64,000 nucleotides of DNA, taken from positions 7,559 through 71,558 of the forward strand of contig CAZSTZ010000006.1 of assembly GCA_964609515.1 (NCBI GenBank), given 5' to 3'. Below the pieces are notes generated by a model that did no database searches, had not been told where the DNA came from, and saw nothing but the letters and a program-made list of their open reading frames with translations. Position 1 is the first letter of the stretch. Every line of letters starts with the position of its first letter. Below, in pieces: positions 7,779 through 15,671 of the stretch. The stretch is from CALKCV01 sp964609515. Lineage in GTDB: Bacteria; Cyanobacteriota; Cyanobacteriia; Cyanobacteriales; Microcoleaceae. The translations under genes were made by a program, and so were the position numbers.

Positions 7779-8610
7779 ATGTTGTTATTTTTATTACCGA
7801 ATATCCTATTAGCTTTGGATGTTAACGCAGCATCAGGGGTAGTACAAAACTTAGTGGAACTTGCCTTCGAGATTTTACCTCGAATTGTTTGGGCAATTGG
7901 TATTATTTTATTAACCCGATTAGCAATTATCTGGATAAGCAGTTTAACTCGTAAATCTTTAGTGCGGATAGCTCCCACTTTACGAAAGTTTGTAGTTCAA
8001 GCTGTAGAAATTTTAACCTTAGTAGTAGGGGGAGTAGCTGCTTTAAATGCTGTAGGAATTAAAGCTACCAGCGTAGTTGCAGTTTTGGGTGCAGCAGGTT
8101 TAGCAATAGGGCTATCTTGGCAACATACCTTATCTCATTTTGCTGCTGGGATAATGTTAATTAGCTTGAGAGCATTTGAGGTAGGAGATACGATTGAATG
8201 TGCTGGTATTAGCGGTGTAGTAGAGGCGATCGGGATTTTTTCAACCACTATTGTGACGGCGGATAATGTCAAAGCAACTATTCCCGGTTGGCAACCAGCT
8301 TTTTAATGGTGTATTGAAAAATACTACAACTATGAAAACGCGAAGGGTGGATTTAGAAATAAATATTGGCGATCGCCCCATTAGTCCTACGATTAATTTA
8401 TTATTAGAAATTGCGCGATCGCATCCCCAAGTTTTAGAACAACCCGCCCCTACTTGTTTGGTAGCTTCTATTGGCAAAGAAACTATTTTATATTTGCGCC
8501 CTTGGTGTGATGCTAACGTTTACGAAGAAGTGCGTTCTCAAATTCAATATCAAATTCAAGAAGCATTCTCCATAGAAAAGCTAGAAGTACCAAAAAATAT
8601 GCTTGAATAA
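7779..8610 (+). pseudogene. MscS-family mechanosensitive ion channel, split by a frameshift
   Basis: The N-terminal frame (7779-8306) encodes membrane helices and the pore region (AVLGAAGLAIGLSWQHTLSHFAAGIMLI), then the start of the beta domain (DTIECAGISGVVEAIGIFSTTIVTADNVKATIP). It then runs into GWQPAF and stops. The protein continues in the next frame from about 8300 (NQLFNGVLKNTTTMKTRRVDLEI) to 8610. An indel near 8292-8302 therefore breaks the gene at the IPN/LF motif. Such channels release solutes on hypo-osmotic shock. It may be a recent pseudogene, a sequencing error, or possibly two half-proteins. It is followed by nested MITE-like elements. Confidence 0.8.
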
Positions 8611-8621
8611 GGGATTTTCTA

Positions 8622-8888
8622 GGGTGCATCTCAATTTGGCAAAAAACGAGATGGGAGCATCTCAATTGTGTAGAAACCAAAAACGCGAAGCGTTGCGAGG
8701 CACGAAGCAATCCCGCTTTTTGTTAGTGGTCAGTTGTTAGTTGTCAGTTAGGCAACTGACAACTAACGACTAACACAGATAGTTAATTTTTTGGTTTTTT
8801 TACAAATATGAGATGCTGCCAACGAAATTGCTTCGTTACCTCGCAACACTTCGCGGCTTTTTGTTTTCTTAAAAATTGAGATGCAGCC
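8622..8888. mobile_element. Outer MITE-like element interrupted by another copy
   Basis: The ends are GGGTGCATCTCAATTTGGCA and TAAAAATTGAGATGCAGCC, diverged forms of the shared terminal inverted repeat. Without the inner element (8653-8820) and one copy of its duplicated target, the outer element would be about 90 bp. No target duplication is seen at its own ends. Confidence 0.5.
8653..8820. mobile_element. Inner (nested) MITE-like element with 8-bp target duplication
   Basis: The element begins GGGAGCATCTCAATTG and ends ACAAATATGAGATGCTGCC. It is flanked by AACGAGAT (8645-8652) and AACGAAAT (8821-8828), an 8-bp duplication with one mismatch. It lies inside the outer element 8622-8888. The interior carries inverted GTTAGTTGTCAGTT/AACTGACAACTAAC arms and a GCGAAGCGTTGCGAGG segment unlike the interiors of the other copies. 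Confidence 0.65.
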
Positions 8889-8892
8889 TAAC

Positions 8893-10059
8893 TTATTCAT
8901 GCCTTTTTATTTCTTCAATTATCCAATCAAACTTTTTTAAAACCTGACGTAAAGATTCTTCTTGGAGTGTAGACAAGCGCAAACTAGGGGCTCTAAACTC
9001 CTGTGGGTCTCTCGGAAGTGCCAGACCAATAGCACTCAATTCATCCCGAAGTTCCAGCCATTTTTCCTCATCATTAAACGGAGGCTGATTGCTGTAATGA
9101 TTAGAATAAATTTCCAGACTGCCAGAAATATCCACCGTCAATAATTGTAAAGACTTTCTACCTATATGGAGTTGAGCGGCAAAACCTCCATAAGTATCTC
9201 CAGTGCCCCACTGAATTTCAATTAAAGATTCTTTACTTTTAGCCCAGCCATGAATATGTCTGGCCATTTCTGCCTCATCTGAACCGCGCCTATTTTTAAG
9301 TTCGTGGAAAAACGAACTTTCATCCCAGCGCCTTCTTTCGCGAGTAGCGCTAGATTTTCGTTGTTGCGCTTCGGTAGTTTGACCGATAACTCTCGGCACG
9401 AGAGTCTTAAGACCATCTTGACTGACATATTGCTTGATTTCAACGGCCAAGACTTCTACTGGATCCATTTGTTCGTTGAGAAATTCGACCATTCGCCGTA
9501 GCTCTGGAGGAATATCATCGGCTACAAAAACTAAACGAGTTTTACCAGCTTGGAGATTAGTTTTAACCTTCTGCCAGAAGATTTCTTCATTAGCATCAAT
9601 ACCGAGAAACTCTTCAAAAACCTGTTCCGGATCGCGACCGTGAAGGCGACAGTTAGCTTCAAACTGAGCGATAATTGACTCAGTAGGCCAGTAAACAAAT
9701 ACATTAGCGACGTATTCCAGCATTTGACCGACTACTTTTTGCCGGACTTCTTGGTTGTGGCTGCGTTTAATTTCAACTAATGTAGGGATGCCATCTTGGT
9801 CTAGGAACAAATGAGTTAAAGACCATCGTTCGTTAAATTCTTCTTCTGCCGAAAGGGATGCTTCTCTAGAGATTAATAACCATCTTCTAGGAGTTGCTCT
9901 GTCTATTTCATCTCCAGCGAGGAGATTGGGATAAGTTTCCAGTAGCTCTTGTAGCTGATCTTCGGAATCATAAGCTTGTTCTGTCATTTCTACAAGGCGA
10001 TCGTCGTCCTGAATGAGATAAATTCCTCCACCCATCACAAAAAACCTTTTGTCCTCCAT
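8893..10059 (-). CDS. Predicted PD-(D/E)XK nuclease-superfamily protein (DUF91/NucS-like N-terminus)
   Basis: I do not recognise this 388-residue protein by name. Residues about 30-110 look like a PD-(D/E)XK nuclease core: SEDQLQELLETYPNLLAG helix, then LTHLFLDQDGIPTLVEIKRS, in which Asp and the E-I-K triad sit at the expected spacing, followed by a long helix (EVRQKVVGQMLEYVANV). Residues about 170-215 form a Rossmann-like segment (RLVFVADDIPPELRRMVEFLN). A Lys/Arg-rich linker (KSSATRERRRW) leads to a C-terminal domain (about 245-388). Endonuclease NucS and several restriction-associated proteins share this layout. No methyltransferase or partner gene is adjacent, so a defence or repair role is only a guess. 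Confidence 0.6.
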   Translation of the reverse strand: MEDKRFFVMGGGIYLIQDDDRLVEMTEQAYDSEDQLQELLETYPNLLAGDEIDRATPRRWLLISREASLSAEEEFNERWSLTHLFLDQDGIPTLVEIKRSHNQEVRQKVVGQMLEYVANVFVYWPTESIIAQFEANCRLHGRDPEQVFEEFLGIDANEEIFWQKVKTNLQAGKTRLVFVADDIPPELRRMVEFLNEQMDPVEVLAVEIKQYVSQDGLKTLVPRVIGQTTEAQQRKSSATRERRRWDESSFFHELKNRRGSDEAEMARHIHGWAKSKESLIEIQWGTGDTYGGFAAQLHIGRKSLQLLTVDISGSLEIYSNHYSNQPPFNDEEKWLELRDELSAIGLALPRDPQEFRAPSLRLSTLQEESLRQVLKKFDWIIEEIKRHE

Positions 10060-10091
10060 TAAGTTTAAGCTTTTGCACGGCCATAGTCAGT

Positions 10092-10937
10092 TTATGAATC
10101 TAATAACCACTGACCGACAAACACCTTTTCTGCTGGCCCGCTCATGTAAATTTTTTCGTCCGAGCTTGACCATTCTATTTCTAAAAGACCTCCAGGGAGC
10201 TCGACTGTGACCTGGCGATCGCATTTTCCTGTCAAAACTCCTGCCACCACTGAAGCACAAGCACCCGTTCCACAAGCCAAAGTAGGGCCTGCCCCGCGTT
10301 CCCAAACTAGCATTTTCAAGTAATTTGGCTTTATTACCTCAATAAATTCTGTATTTGTCCTTTCGGGAAATACTGAATGATGCTCGAATTTTGGTCCCAA
10401 AGTTTCTAAAGGAATGCTGCCAACATCTTCGACAAAAGTGATACAGTGGGGGTTGCCCATACTGACGCAAGTTACTGGCCAAACTTTGCCATCTATTTCC
10501 AAGGGTTGTTCTACGACTTTAGCATCGGCAGTTGTTAAGGTTGTAGGAATTTGAGAAGCTAATAGTTTAGGGTGTCCCATATCCACCATTACTTGGCCAT
10601 CAGCTTGCAATTTAGGAGTAATTAAGCCAGCGAGGGTTTGAATTCGATATTCAGTTTTGTTCTGGCTATCCAAATCTGCTATAAATTTAGCTAAACAGCG
10701 AATGCCATTACCACACATTTCTGGTTCCGAGCCATCGGAGTTAAAAATTCGCATGGTGTAGTCGGTTTCCGACTCTGGGGGGAGGGCAAAGATGACTCCA
10801 TCGGCACCGATGCCAAAGTGGCGATCGCATAATTTAACTGCTTGAATTGGGGTGACAATAGGTTCTGACTGATGGCGATTATCAATCAAAATAAAATCGT
10901 TACCCAGTCCGTGATACTTAGCAAATTTTATCGTCAT
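10092..10937 (-). CDS. dapF: Diaminopimelate epimerase DapF
   Basis: DapF converts LL- to meso-diaminopimelate for lysine and peptidoglycan synthesis, using two Cys residues and no cofactor. Both are present: Cys75 in MCGNGIRC and Cys222 in ACGTGACAS. Other family signatures include YHGLGNDFILID at the N-terminus, RIFNSDGSEPEMCGNG, and MGNPHCITFVED. The length of 281 residues is typical. It is divergent from hfq, 84 bp away, a pairing I recall from other cyanobacteria. No operon partner is visible. Confidence 0.97.
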   Translation of the reverse strand: MTIKFAKYHGLGNDFILIDNRHQSEPIVTPIQAVKLCDRHFGIGADGVIFALPPESETDYTMRIFNSDGSEPEMCGNGIRCLAKFIADLDSQNKTEYRIQTLAGLITPKLQADGQVMVDMGHPKLLASQIPTTLTTADAKVVEQPLEIDGKVWPVTCVSMGNPHCITFVEDVGSIPLETLGPKFEHHSVFPERTNTEFIEVIKPNYLKMLVWERGAGPTLACGTGACASVVAGVLTGKCDRQVTVELPGGLLEIEWSSSDEKIYMSGPAEKVFVGQWLLDS

Positions 10938-10983
10938 TAAATCCTTAAAATTTATTTTGGGTAGTTTTGCTCATACTTCTAGC

Positions 10984-10989
10984 TATAAT
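10984..10989 (+). promoter_or_regulatory. Candidate -10 box for hfq
   Basis: TATAAT lies 32 bases upstream of the hfq ATG in the dapF-hfq divergent gap. No strong -35 box is seen at 16-18 bases upstream, so the promoter would depend on a weak or extended -10. Confidence 0.35.
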
Positions 10990-11021
10990 TGTCAATCTAA
11001 CAATTTTGATTAAGATTAATT

Positions 11022-11234
11022 ATGTCTGAATTTGATACCAGTTTGCCGAGCGTTCGCCAAATTCAAAGCTATATCAAGGATAAAAAAGAAGTAGAGATTA
11101 AGCTCATTGCCGGGGATCTTCATGTGGGCAAGGTCTTTTGGCAAGACCCGGCTTGTATTTGCTTGCTAGATCAATATGATTTGCCAATTATGATTTGGCG
11201 TCATGCCATTGTTTATCTTAAACCAAAAGGATAG
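11022..11234 (+). CDS. hfq: Cyanobacterial Hfq (Sm-like protein)
   Basis: The 70-residue product matches the divergent cyanobacterial Hfq: LPSVRQIQSYIKDKKEVEIKLIAGDLHVGKVFWQDPACICL (Sm1) followed by DLPIMIWRHAIVYLKP (Sm2). It lacks the KH motif of proteobacterial Hfq, as cyanobacterial members do. In Synechocystis this protein is needed for twitching motility and binds the pilus ATPase PilB1 rather than acting as a classical sRNA chaperone; that is knowledge of the family, not shown here. It is monocistronic, with dapF divergent and a terminator hairpin just downstream. Confidence 0.93.
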   Translation: MSEFDTSLPSVRQIQSYIKDKKEVEIKLIAGDLHVGKVFWQDPACICLLDQYDLPIMIWRHAIVYLKPKG

Positions 11235-11245
11235 TTTTTGATGAG

Positions 11246-11284
11246 GCCACGCTGTTCTTTTGTTCGAGCGGTGGCCAACTTTTG
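11246..11284 (+). terminator. Rho-independent terminator after hfq
   Basis: GGCCACGCT (11246-11254) pairs with AGCGGTGGCC (11268-11277) with one bulged G, followed by AACTTTTGTTTGG. It begins 11 bases after the hfq stop. Confidence 0.6.
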
Positions 11285-11479
11285 TTTGGTTTTCTTAACT
11301 TCAGAACCGGCAACTTATGAAAGGATGGGGTTTAAATTTTAGATTTTTGGCATTAGTGGGGATTAGCGATCGCATGAGTCGAAGTCGATCTCTAAGTGGC
11401 GATCGCCTATAATTAAATCTGCAAGGCATCGCTTACCATCTATTTCATAATTTGTCAAGCTTAAAGCAAATTTCCCAAT

Positions 11480-12358
11480 ATGATTTTCCGTGTCAAAATA
11501 AAAAGGATTTTCCGTAGCTCGATCCTGGCTATGGCTGCGGTTTTAGTGGCAATGGCAATACCAGGATTTAGCCAGACAGTGCAGGTGAGTCCGAGCAATC
11601 CTCAACTAGGAGATACTTTGTCTGTAGTAATAGGGCAAAATCTTGAAAGAGGAGGGCCACCGAAAGTCAAGATGGATGGAACGGCTTACCCAACATTTCC
11701 TATAGGAAATAATGGGTTTAGGGCCCTTTTGCCGACGACACCATTAGACCGACCGGGGGCCAGACAGATAGAAGTTATCGGGGACAATGGCAGCCAAAAA
11801 TTAACAGTGCAAGTGAGCGATCGCTCTTTTCCAACTCAATCAATTTGGCTGCCACCAGAAAAGGAAGATTTAGAGCGCACGCCCATAGAATTTGAACTTC
11901 TAGAAGAATTTAAAGCGCGAGTAACGCCAGAAAAATATTGGAACGGTCCATTTTTAAGACCTAACGAAGGTCCAGTTAGCACTGGTTACGGAGTGCGTCG
12001 CTATTATAATGGAGAATTTGCAGAAGATTATTACCATCGGGGTGTCGATTATGCCGATTACGAAGGAGGAGCCGTAGTTGCCCCTGCTGCTGGTATTGTA
12101 GGTTTAGTGGGACTAGAATCTCAAGGCTTTGAGATTAATGGCAATACCATTGGCATCGACCACGGTCAAGGAGTGACCAGCGCATTTGTCCATTTAAGTC
12201 GCGTTTATGTCAAGGAAGGGGATTTTGTCAAAGCCGGTCAGATCATAGGTGGTGTAGGCTCGACGGGAATTTCCACTGGTCCTCATCTCCATTGGGGTTT
12301 ATACGTTCACGGTATCTCGGTCGATCCAGTACCTTGGCGCTTTGAAGGAATTGAGTAA
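11480..12358 (+). CDS. Secreted M23-family metallopeptidase (LytM/NlpD-type)
   Basis: This is a 292-residue exported protein. A signal peptide is visible at about 1-32 (basic MIFRVKIKRIFRSS, hydrophobic ILAMAAVLVAMAIPG, cleavage after GFS/Q). An Ig-like or beta-rich domain follows (about 33-115). The C-terminal peptidase M23 domain (about 150-285) has HRGVDYAD with the first zinc ligands and GPHLHWGLYVHG with the HxH motif, so it should be catalytically competent. M23 enzymes cleave peptide cross-links in peptidoglycan and act in cell separation or wall remodelling. It stands alone, between hfq and the ComFB gene. Confidence 0.92.
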   Translation: MIFRVKIKRIFRSSILAMAAVLVAMAIPGFSQTVQVSPSNPQLGDTLSVVIGQNLERGGPPKVKMDGTAYPTFPIGNNGFRALLPTTPLDRPGARQIEVIGDNGSQKLTVQVSDRSFPTQSIWLPPEKEDLERTPIEFELLEEFKARVTPEKYWNGPFLRPNEGPVSTGYGVRRYYNGEFAEDYYHRGVDYADYEGGAVVAPAAGIVGLVGLESQGFEINGNTIGIDHGQGVTSAFVHLSRVYVKEGDFVKAGQIIGGVGSTGISTGPHLHWGLYVHGISVDPVPWRFEGIE

Positions 12359-12562
12359 ATAAGTTTTCCTGACTTTGAGGAAAGAAAAGATAGTCTCTAC
12401 CCTCTAAATTAATTATCGATTTGGGCAGCAAAAAAAGTTGTAGCGTGCAAAAAAAGATAAATTTTTTTCTGTTTCTGTTGTGCGTATTTCATAATAACGA
12501 AAAATGCTATAACCTTATTCTAGTTAAAGATTAAGGTAGCGGCGTTAAGATTAATTGTCATA

Positions 12563-13102
12563 ATGAGCATAGAAAAAATTGTCGAACAAGCTTTACAAGA
12601 CGGTTATCTAACACCGTCTATGGAAGCGGAAGTAGGACGGATTTGTAATACTGCTTCCGAATTGTCCATTGAAGAGTATATGGCTCTGGATCGCCTGATG
12701 GGAGCGTTGTTGACTGGGGAAGTAGTTGTTTTACCCCGGAAACAGTTTATTAATGTGATGGAAGAATTGGTCTTGTCTGAGGCCATCGCTAGGGTGGCAG
12801 AGATTGAAGCAAGTACAGATCGAACCCTTGATGTTGGGGATATTGCCGCTTATGCTCTCAACAGATTGCCTCCACTGTATGCAACAACTGAGGAAGGAGC
12901 TCAATTTCAGCGCTCTAAGGCCAAAGAAGAATTACAGGGGTTTATTTCCCAACAAGTTAGGGAAGCGATCGCTCGAAATCTGGATCGGCCAGAATTTTTT
13001 CCTGACCGGATCGCCCTGGGCAAGTCTTCTGGAAACGAAGTTATGACTCAAGTGAGCAGTTTGCTCAAGAGCTATGCTCCTGAGTTCGAGCAACAACCCT
13101 AG
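12563..13102 (+). CDS. ComFB-domain protein (putative cyclic dinucleotide receptor)
   Basis: The 179-residue cytoplasmic protein has an N-terminal region (about 1-60, IEKIVEQALQDGYLTPSMEAEV) and a ComFB-like domain around 65-120 (NVMEELVLSEAIARVAEIE, DVGDIAAYALNRLPPLYATTEEG). ComFB was named as a Bacillus late-competence locus. Cyanobacterial ComFB/CdgR proteins have been reported to bind c-di-GMP and/or c-di-AMP and to affect cell size or competence. That activity is taken from the family and not evident in this sequence. It converges on psb29 with a shared terminator hairpin. Confidence 0.85.
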   Translation: MSIEKIVEQALQDGYLTPSMEAEVGRICNTASELSIEEYMALDRLMGALLTGEVVVLPRKQFINVMEELVLSEAIARVAEIEASTDRTLDVGDIAAYALNRLPPLYATTEEGAQFQRSKAKEELQGFISQQVREAIARNLDRPEFFPDRIALGKSSGNEVMTQVSSLLKSYAPEFEQQP

Positions 13103-13143
13103 TTTTCTATCGAACCAAAAACCTCTTCAACAAAACGAGGGAA

Positions 13144-13200
13144 AAACTCATGGATGCCAAGTTTTTTTTCACCCGAGCATCTATGAGTTTGTTGTTTTTA
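13144..13200. terminator. Bidirectional terminator between comFB-like gene and psb29
   Basis: AAACTCAT-g-GATGC (13144-13157) pairs with GCATC-t-ATGAGTTT (13177-13190) around a 19-base loop. TTTGTTGTTTTTA follows on the plus strand, and the minus strand reads into TTTTTCCC. It lies between convergent genes and can serve both. Confidence 0.7.
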
Positions 13201-13938
13201 TGAGCCAGAAGAGCTATTGGGAGGGGCAGCTACAGCTCCTTTTTCATTGGCTTTTTGTTCTCGTTTTTTTCTACCTGCTTGAAGGGCATCTTCCATAACC
13301 CGGCGAGCTTGGCCGATTTTTTCGAGACGATCGCGGTAGAGAGCTAAATCTTTAAGCAATTTTTCTTCTGGGAGGTTTAAAGCTGTAGAAATTTTCTTAA
13401 AAGCCTCTACTCTTTGGGATTCATTTTTAACCAATTCTGGTTCTACTAACTCCAGAAGAGAGAAAAAACCAATAGCAAACAAACGAGAATACTTAAATTT
13501 AGGGTTATGGGCGATGGCCTTCAAACATTCTTGTAGGTCGGAGTTGCTGTCGTGGCCTTCGCGAAGCGTTGCGGATGCAACATCGCTTTGTAAGGAAAGC
13601 CAAGACAGCAATTCCTCATAAGACATTTCTTTAGCAAGATTCTCCAATCTTTTAGCATCGGCACGGTATTTTTGGGGGTCGTCTTCCTGAGAGCGAATCA
13701 GAGCCGAAAAAATAGACTCTTTATCAGTTTTTTCGGCATAGCCTTGCATAAAGCGATCGAAAGCCGTTACAACTCCCAGAGCATAAAAAGGGTTATATGC
13801 AAAATCGACGTTAACCGAAACTAGGTGCATTTCCACCATCAACTCTTCGACCACGCGACTGTAAATAGAGTTAATGGGACGAGTATGAATAGAGTAGAAA
13901 GTTTTTTTGGTATCTGAAACGGTGCGAATATTATTCAC
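13198..13938 (-). CDS. psb29: Photosystem II biogenesis protein Psb29/Thf1
   Basis: The 246-residue protein begins NNIRTVSDTKKTFYSIHTRPINSIYSRVVEELMVEMHL, the hallmark N-terminus of Psb29/THYLAKOID FORMATION1. The rest is largely helical with a charged C-terminus (RRVMEDALQAGRKKREQKANEKG). The protein associates with thylakoids and is needed for normal PSII assembly; in Synechocystis it stabilises FtsH protease complexes. The start is a GTG at 13936-13938, giving the family N-terminus exactly. Gly/Ser-rich residues close the C-terminus. It converges with the ComFB gene, and low-complexity DNA lies upstream. Confidence 0.95.
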   Translation of the reverse strand: MNNIRTVSDTKKTFYSIHTRPINSIYSRVVEELMVEMHLVSVNVDFAYNPFYALGVVTAFDRFMQGYAEKTDKESIFSALIRSQEDDPQKYRADAKRLENLAKEMSYEELLSWLSLQSDVASATLREGHDSNSDLQECLKAIAHNPKFKYSRLFAIGFFSLLELVEPELVKNESQRVEAFKKISTALNLPEEKLLKDLALYRDRLEKIGQARRVMEDALQAGRKKREQKANEKGAVAAPPNSSSGS

Positions 13939-14485
13939 CTGGCACTTTTATAAGTAAAACAATTTTAGGTAATAGGGAATGGGTAATTGGTAATGGAGCA
14001 AATAAAAATAGGGATGCTGTCATTACTTGATTTACCGCTACCTGGCTGGGAACCCTACCCCTTACAAGGGTAGGTTTTTAACAATCGGCTTTATATAAGC
14101 GAGGGTGGGGAGGGTGGGGAGGGTGGGAAGTTGGTCCGTGACAAGGGAGTTTTAATCTTGCGGGGACAAGGGAGTTTTAATCTCTCTCCCTTGTCTTCCC
14201 CCTCGGGTCTCTCCCCTTTCTCCCTTGTCTTCCTCTTCTCCCTTGTCTTCCCCCTCTTTCCCCCCACACCCCCCACACCCCCCACACTCCCCACCCTCCC
14301 GTTAACAAGGTAATTGTAAAAAACCTACCCCTGTGAGGAACCCTACCCCCCAAAAAATAATCGATCGCAATCTCTGACGAGCGCGAGTGGGGGACTTTAT
14401 CATCATACAACAAGCGGGGATGGAACAGTGCTTGTGTCATCAATAATAAAATACCGTTTTTAACTTTACTGCCCCATCAGAAAAG
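13939..14485. other. Low-complexity intergenic region with G-quadruplex-like arms
   Basis: No gene is convincing here. 14103-14127 has four-plus G-runs (GGGT/GGGGA repeats) on the plus strand, and 14260-14300 has matching C-runs (CCCCCACA repeats), so either strand can offer G4-type sequence and the arms could pair. Between them are CCCTTGTCTTCCCC-like repeats, a duplicated 'acaagggagttttaatc', and two copies of GAACCCTACCCC. Open frames here are low-complexity shadows. Confidence 0.6.
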
Positions 14486-15112
14486 ATGAAGATTTCGCAA
14501 CAATTCATTACCCTGGCCTCTTATTTAGCTGGAGAGTTTGAGAACCGCCAACAAGCGATGGCTTCTCCTGTCTGGTACGTTTCCTTACGTTTATGGCACA
14601 GACCCGTTCCGGTGGCCTTGTTTTCCGAACCCGGTTTAGTTTTGTTTGCGGAACAGGCTAACATCCTGCAAATAGAGCGGCCTTATCGCCAGCGAATTAT
14701 GCTGCTGAGGCCTTCAGTGGAAAATCCTAGTGCCATTGAAATTCAATATTATATGCCCAAAGACAGGGAAACCGTACTAGGTGGAGGTCGCGATCCTCAA
14801 ATCCTCAAAAACCTTAAAGCGGCGCAACTAGAACTGCTTCCAGGCTGCACTCTCAAAGTAACACTAGAGGAACTAGAGCTTAAAACTTATAAATTCAAGG
14901 CATTTTTGCCCTCTGATAGTCCATGTTGCTTCACATATAAAGGCCAGAACTACCAAGTCGAGCTGGGATTTGAGGCCACCAGGGAACAATTTCTAAGTTA
15001 CGACAAAGGAATTGACTCTAATACAGGCAAAGCCACTTGGGGAGCCTTATTAGGGCCATATAATTTTGTCAAATTGAAGGATTTGGCCTCAGAGCCTTTC
15101 AGTGCGACATAA
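14486..15112 (+). CDS. cpcT: Phycobiliprotein lyase CpcT/CpeT family
   Basis: CpcT-type lyases attach phycocyanobilin to Cys153 of the phycocyanin/phycoerythrocyanin beta subunit for the phycobilisome. The 208-residue length, QQFITLASYLAGEFENRQQA start, WYVSLRLWHRPVP, QIERPYRQRIMLLRP and the C-terminal FLSYDKGIDSNTGKATWGALLGPYNF all fit the CpcT/CpeT family. I prefer CpcT over CpeT because no phycoerythrin genes are near, but this is not decisive. It stands alone, divergent from psb29. A 10-bp inverted repeat straddles its stop codon. Confidence 0.9.
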   Translation: MKISQQFITLASYLAGEFENRQQAMASPVWYVSLRLWHRPVPVALFSEPGLVLFAEQANILQIERPYRQRIMLLRPSVENPSAIEIQYYMPKDRETVLGGGRDPQILKNLKAAQLELLPGCTLKVTLEELELKTYKFKAFLPSDSPCCFTYKGQNYQVELGFEATREQFLSYDKGIDSNTGKATWGALLGPYNFVKLKDLASEPFSAT

Positions 15113-15124
15113 AAACTGAAAGGC
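15094..15124 (+). promoter_or_regulatory. Hairpin straddling the cpcT stop codon
   Basis: GCCTTTCAGT (15094-15103) and ACTGAAAGGC (15115-15124) form a perfect 10-bp stem whose 11-base loop contains the TAA stop. No T-run follows, so it looks more like an mRNA 3'-end stabiliser or weak terminator than a classical terminator. Confidence 0.45.
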
Positions 15125-15235
15125 TGAGGGGAGAGAGTTTCAAGCTGAAGGCCAGAATTTCCGAGAATTCTTGTAGCATCCAGCCCAGAAATTTATTTCC
15201 TCAGCCCCAAAAGAGACCATCGGCGGATCGAGTCC

Positions 15236-15607
15236 TTAGGCCCTATTTCCTTCGCGAATGCCATGATTTAGGGCTTCTTCTTCTGTTTCAAAAATTTCAA
15301 AAACAGAATCCATCATCGTTACTTCAAAGACGAGCTTGGCCTCTGGATGAACGTTGCAAATGCGAAAACTGCCTTTAACTTTATCGGCATCTCGCATTCC
15401 TGCCACTAGCGATGTCAGGCCAGAGCTATCGATAAAGTTAACTTGACCTAGATTCACGACAACATGGCGACTGAGTTTGGAGATACATTCCTGCAATTTG
15501 AGGCGAAATTGCCAAGCAGTTGTAATATCCAAACGTCCGGTTGGTGCCAAGACGATTACGGTTGTACCGTCTTGGGTCGTGTGGGTTTTTTGTTCGATAT
15601 GAATCAC
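15236..15607 (-). CDS. STAS-domain anti-sigma factor antagonist
   Basis: The 123-residue single-domain protein has the SpoIIAA/RsbV fold signature: TVIVLAPTGRLDITTAWQF, then VNLGQVNFIDSSGLTSLVAGM. The Ser in DSSGL is at the position phosphorylated by partner-switch kinases. These proteins release a sigma factor or other target by binding an anti-sigma kinase. No kinase or phosphatase partner is adjacent, so the pathway is unknown; cyanobacteria often carry many orphan STAS proteins. It lies 64 bp downstream of hemF on the same strand and might be co-transcribed. Confidence 0.92.
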   Translation of the reverse strand: MIHIEQKTHTTQDGTTVIVLAPTGRLDITTAWQFRLKLQECISKLSRHVVVNLGQVNFIDSSGLTSLVAGMRDADKVKGSFRICNVHPEAKLVFEVTMMDSVFEIFETEEEALNHGIREGNRA

Positions 15608-15671
15608 TGACCCTTCCCTCGGGATTATTTAATGCGCTGAGTTCTTTAAAGTGTAGTTTAACTCAGACATC

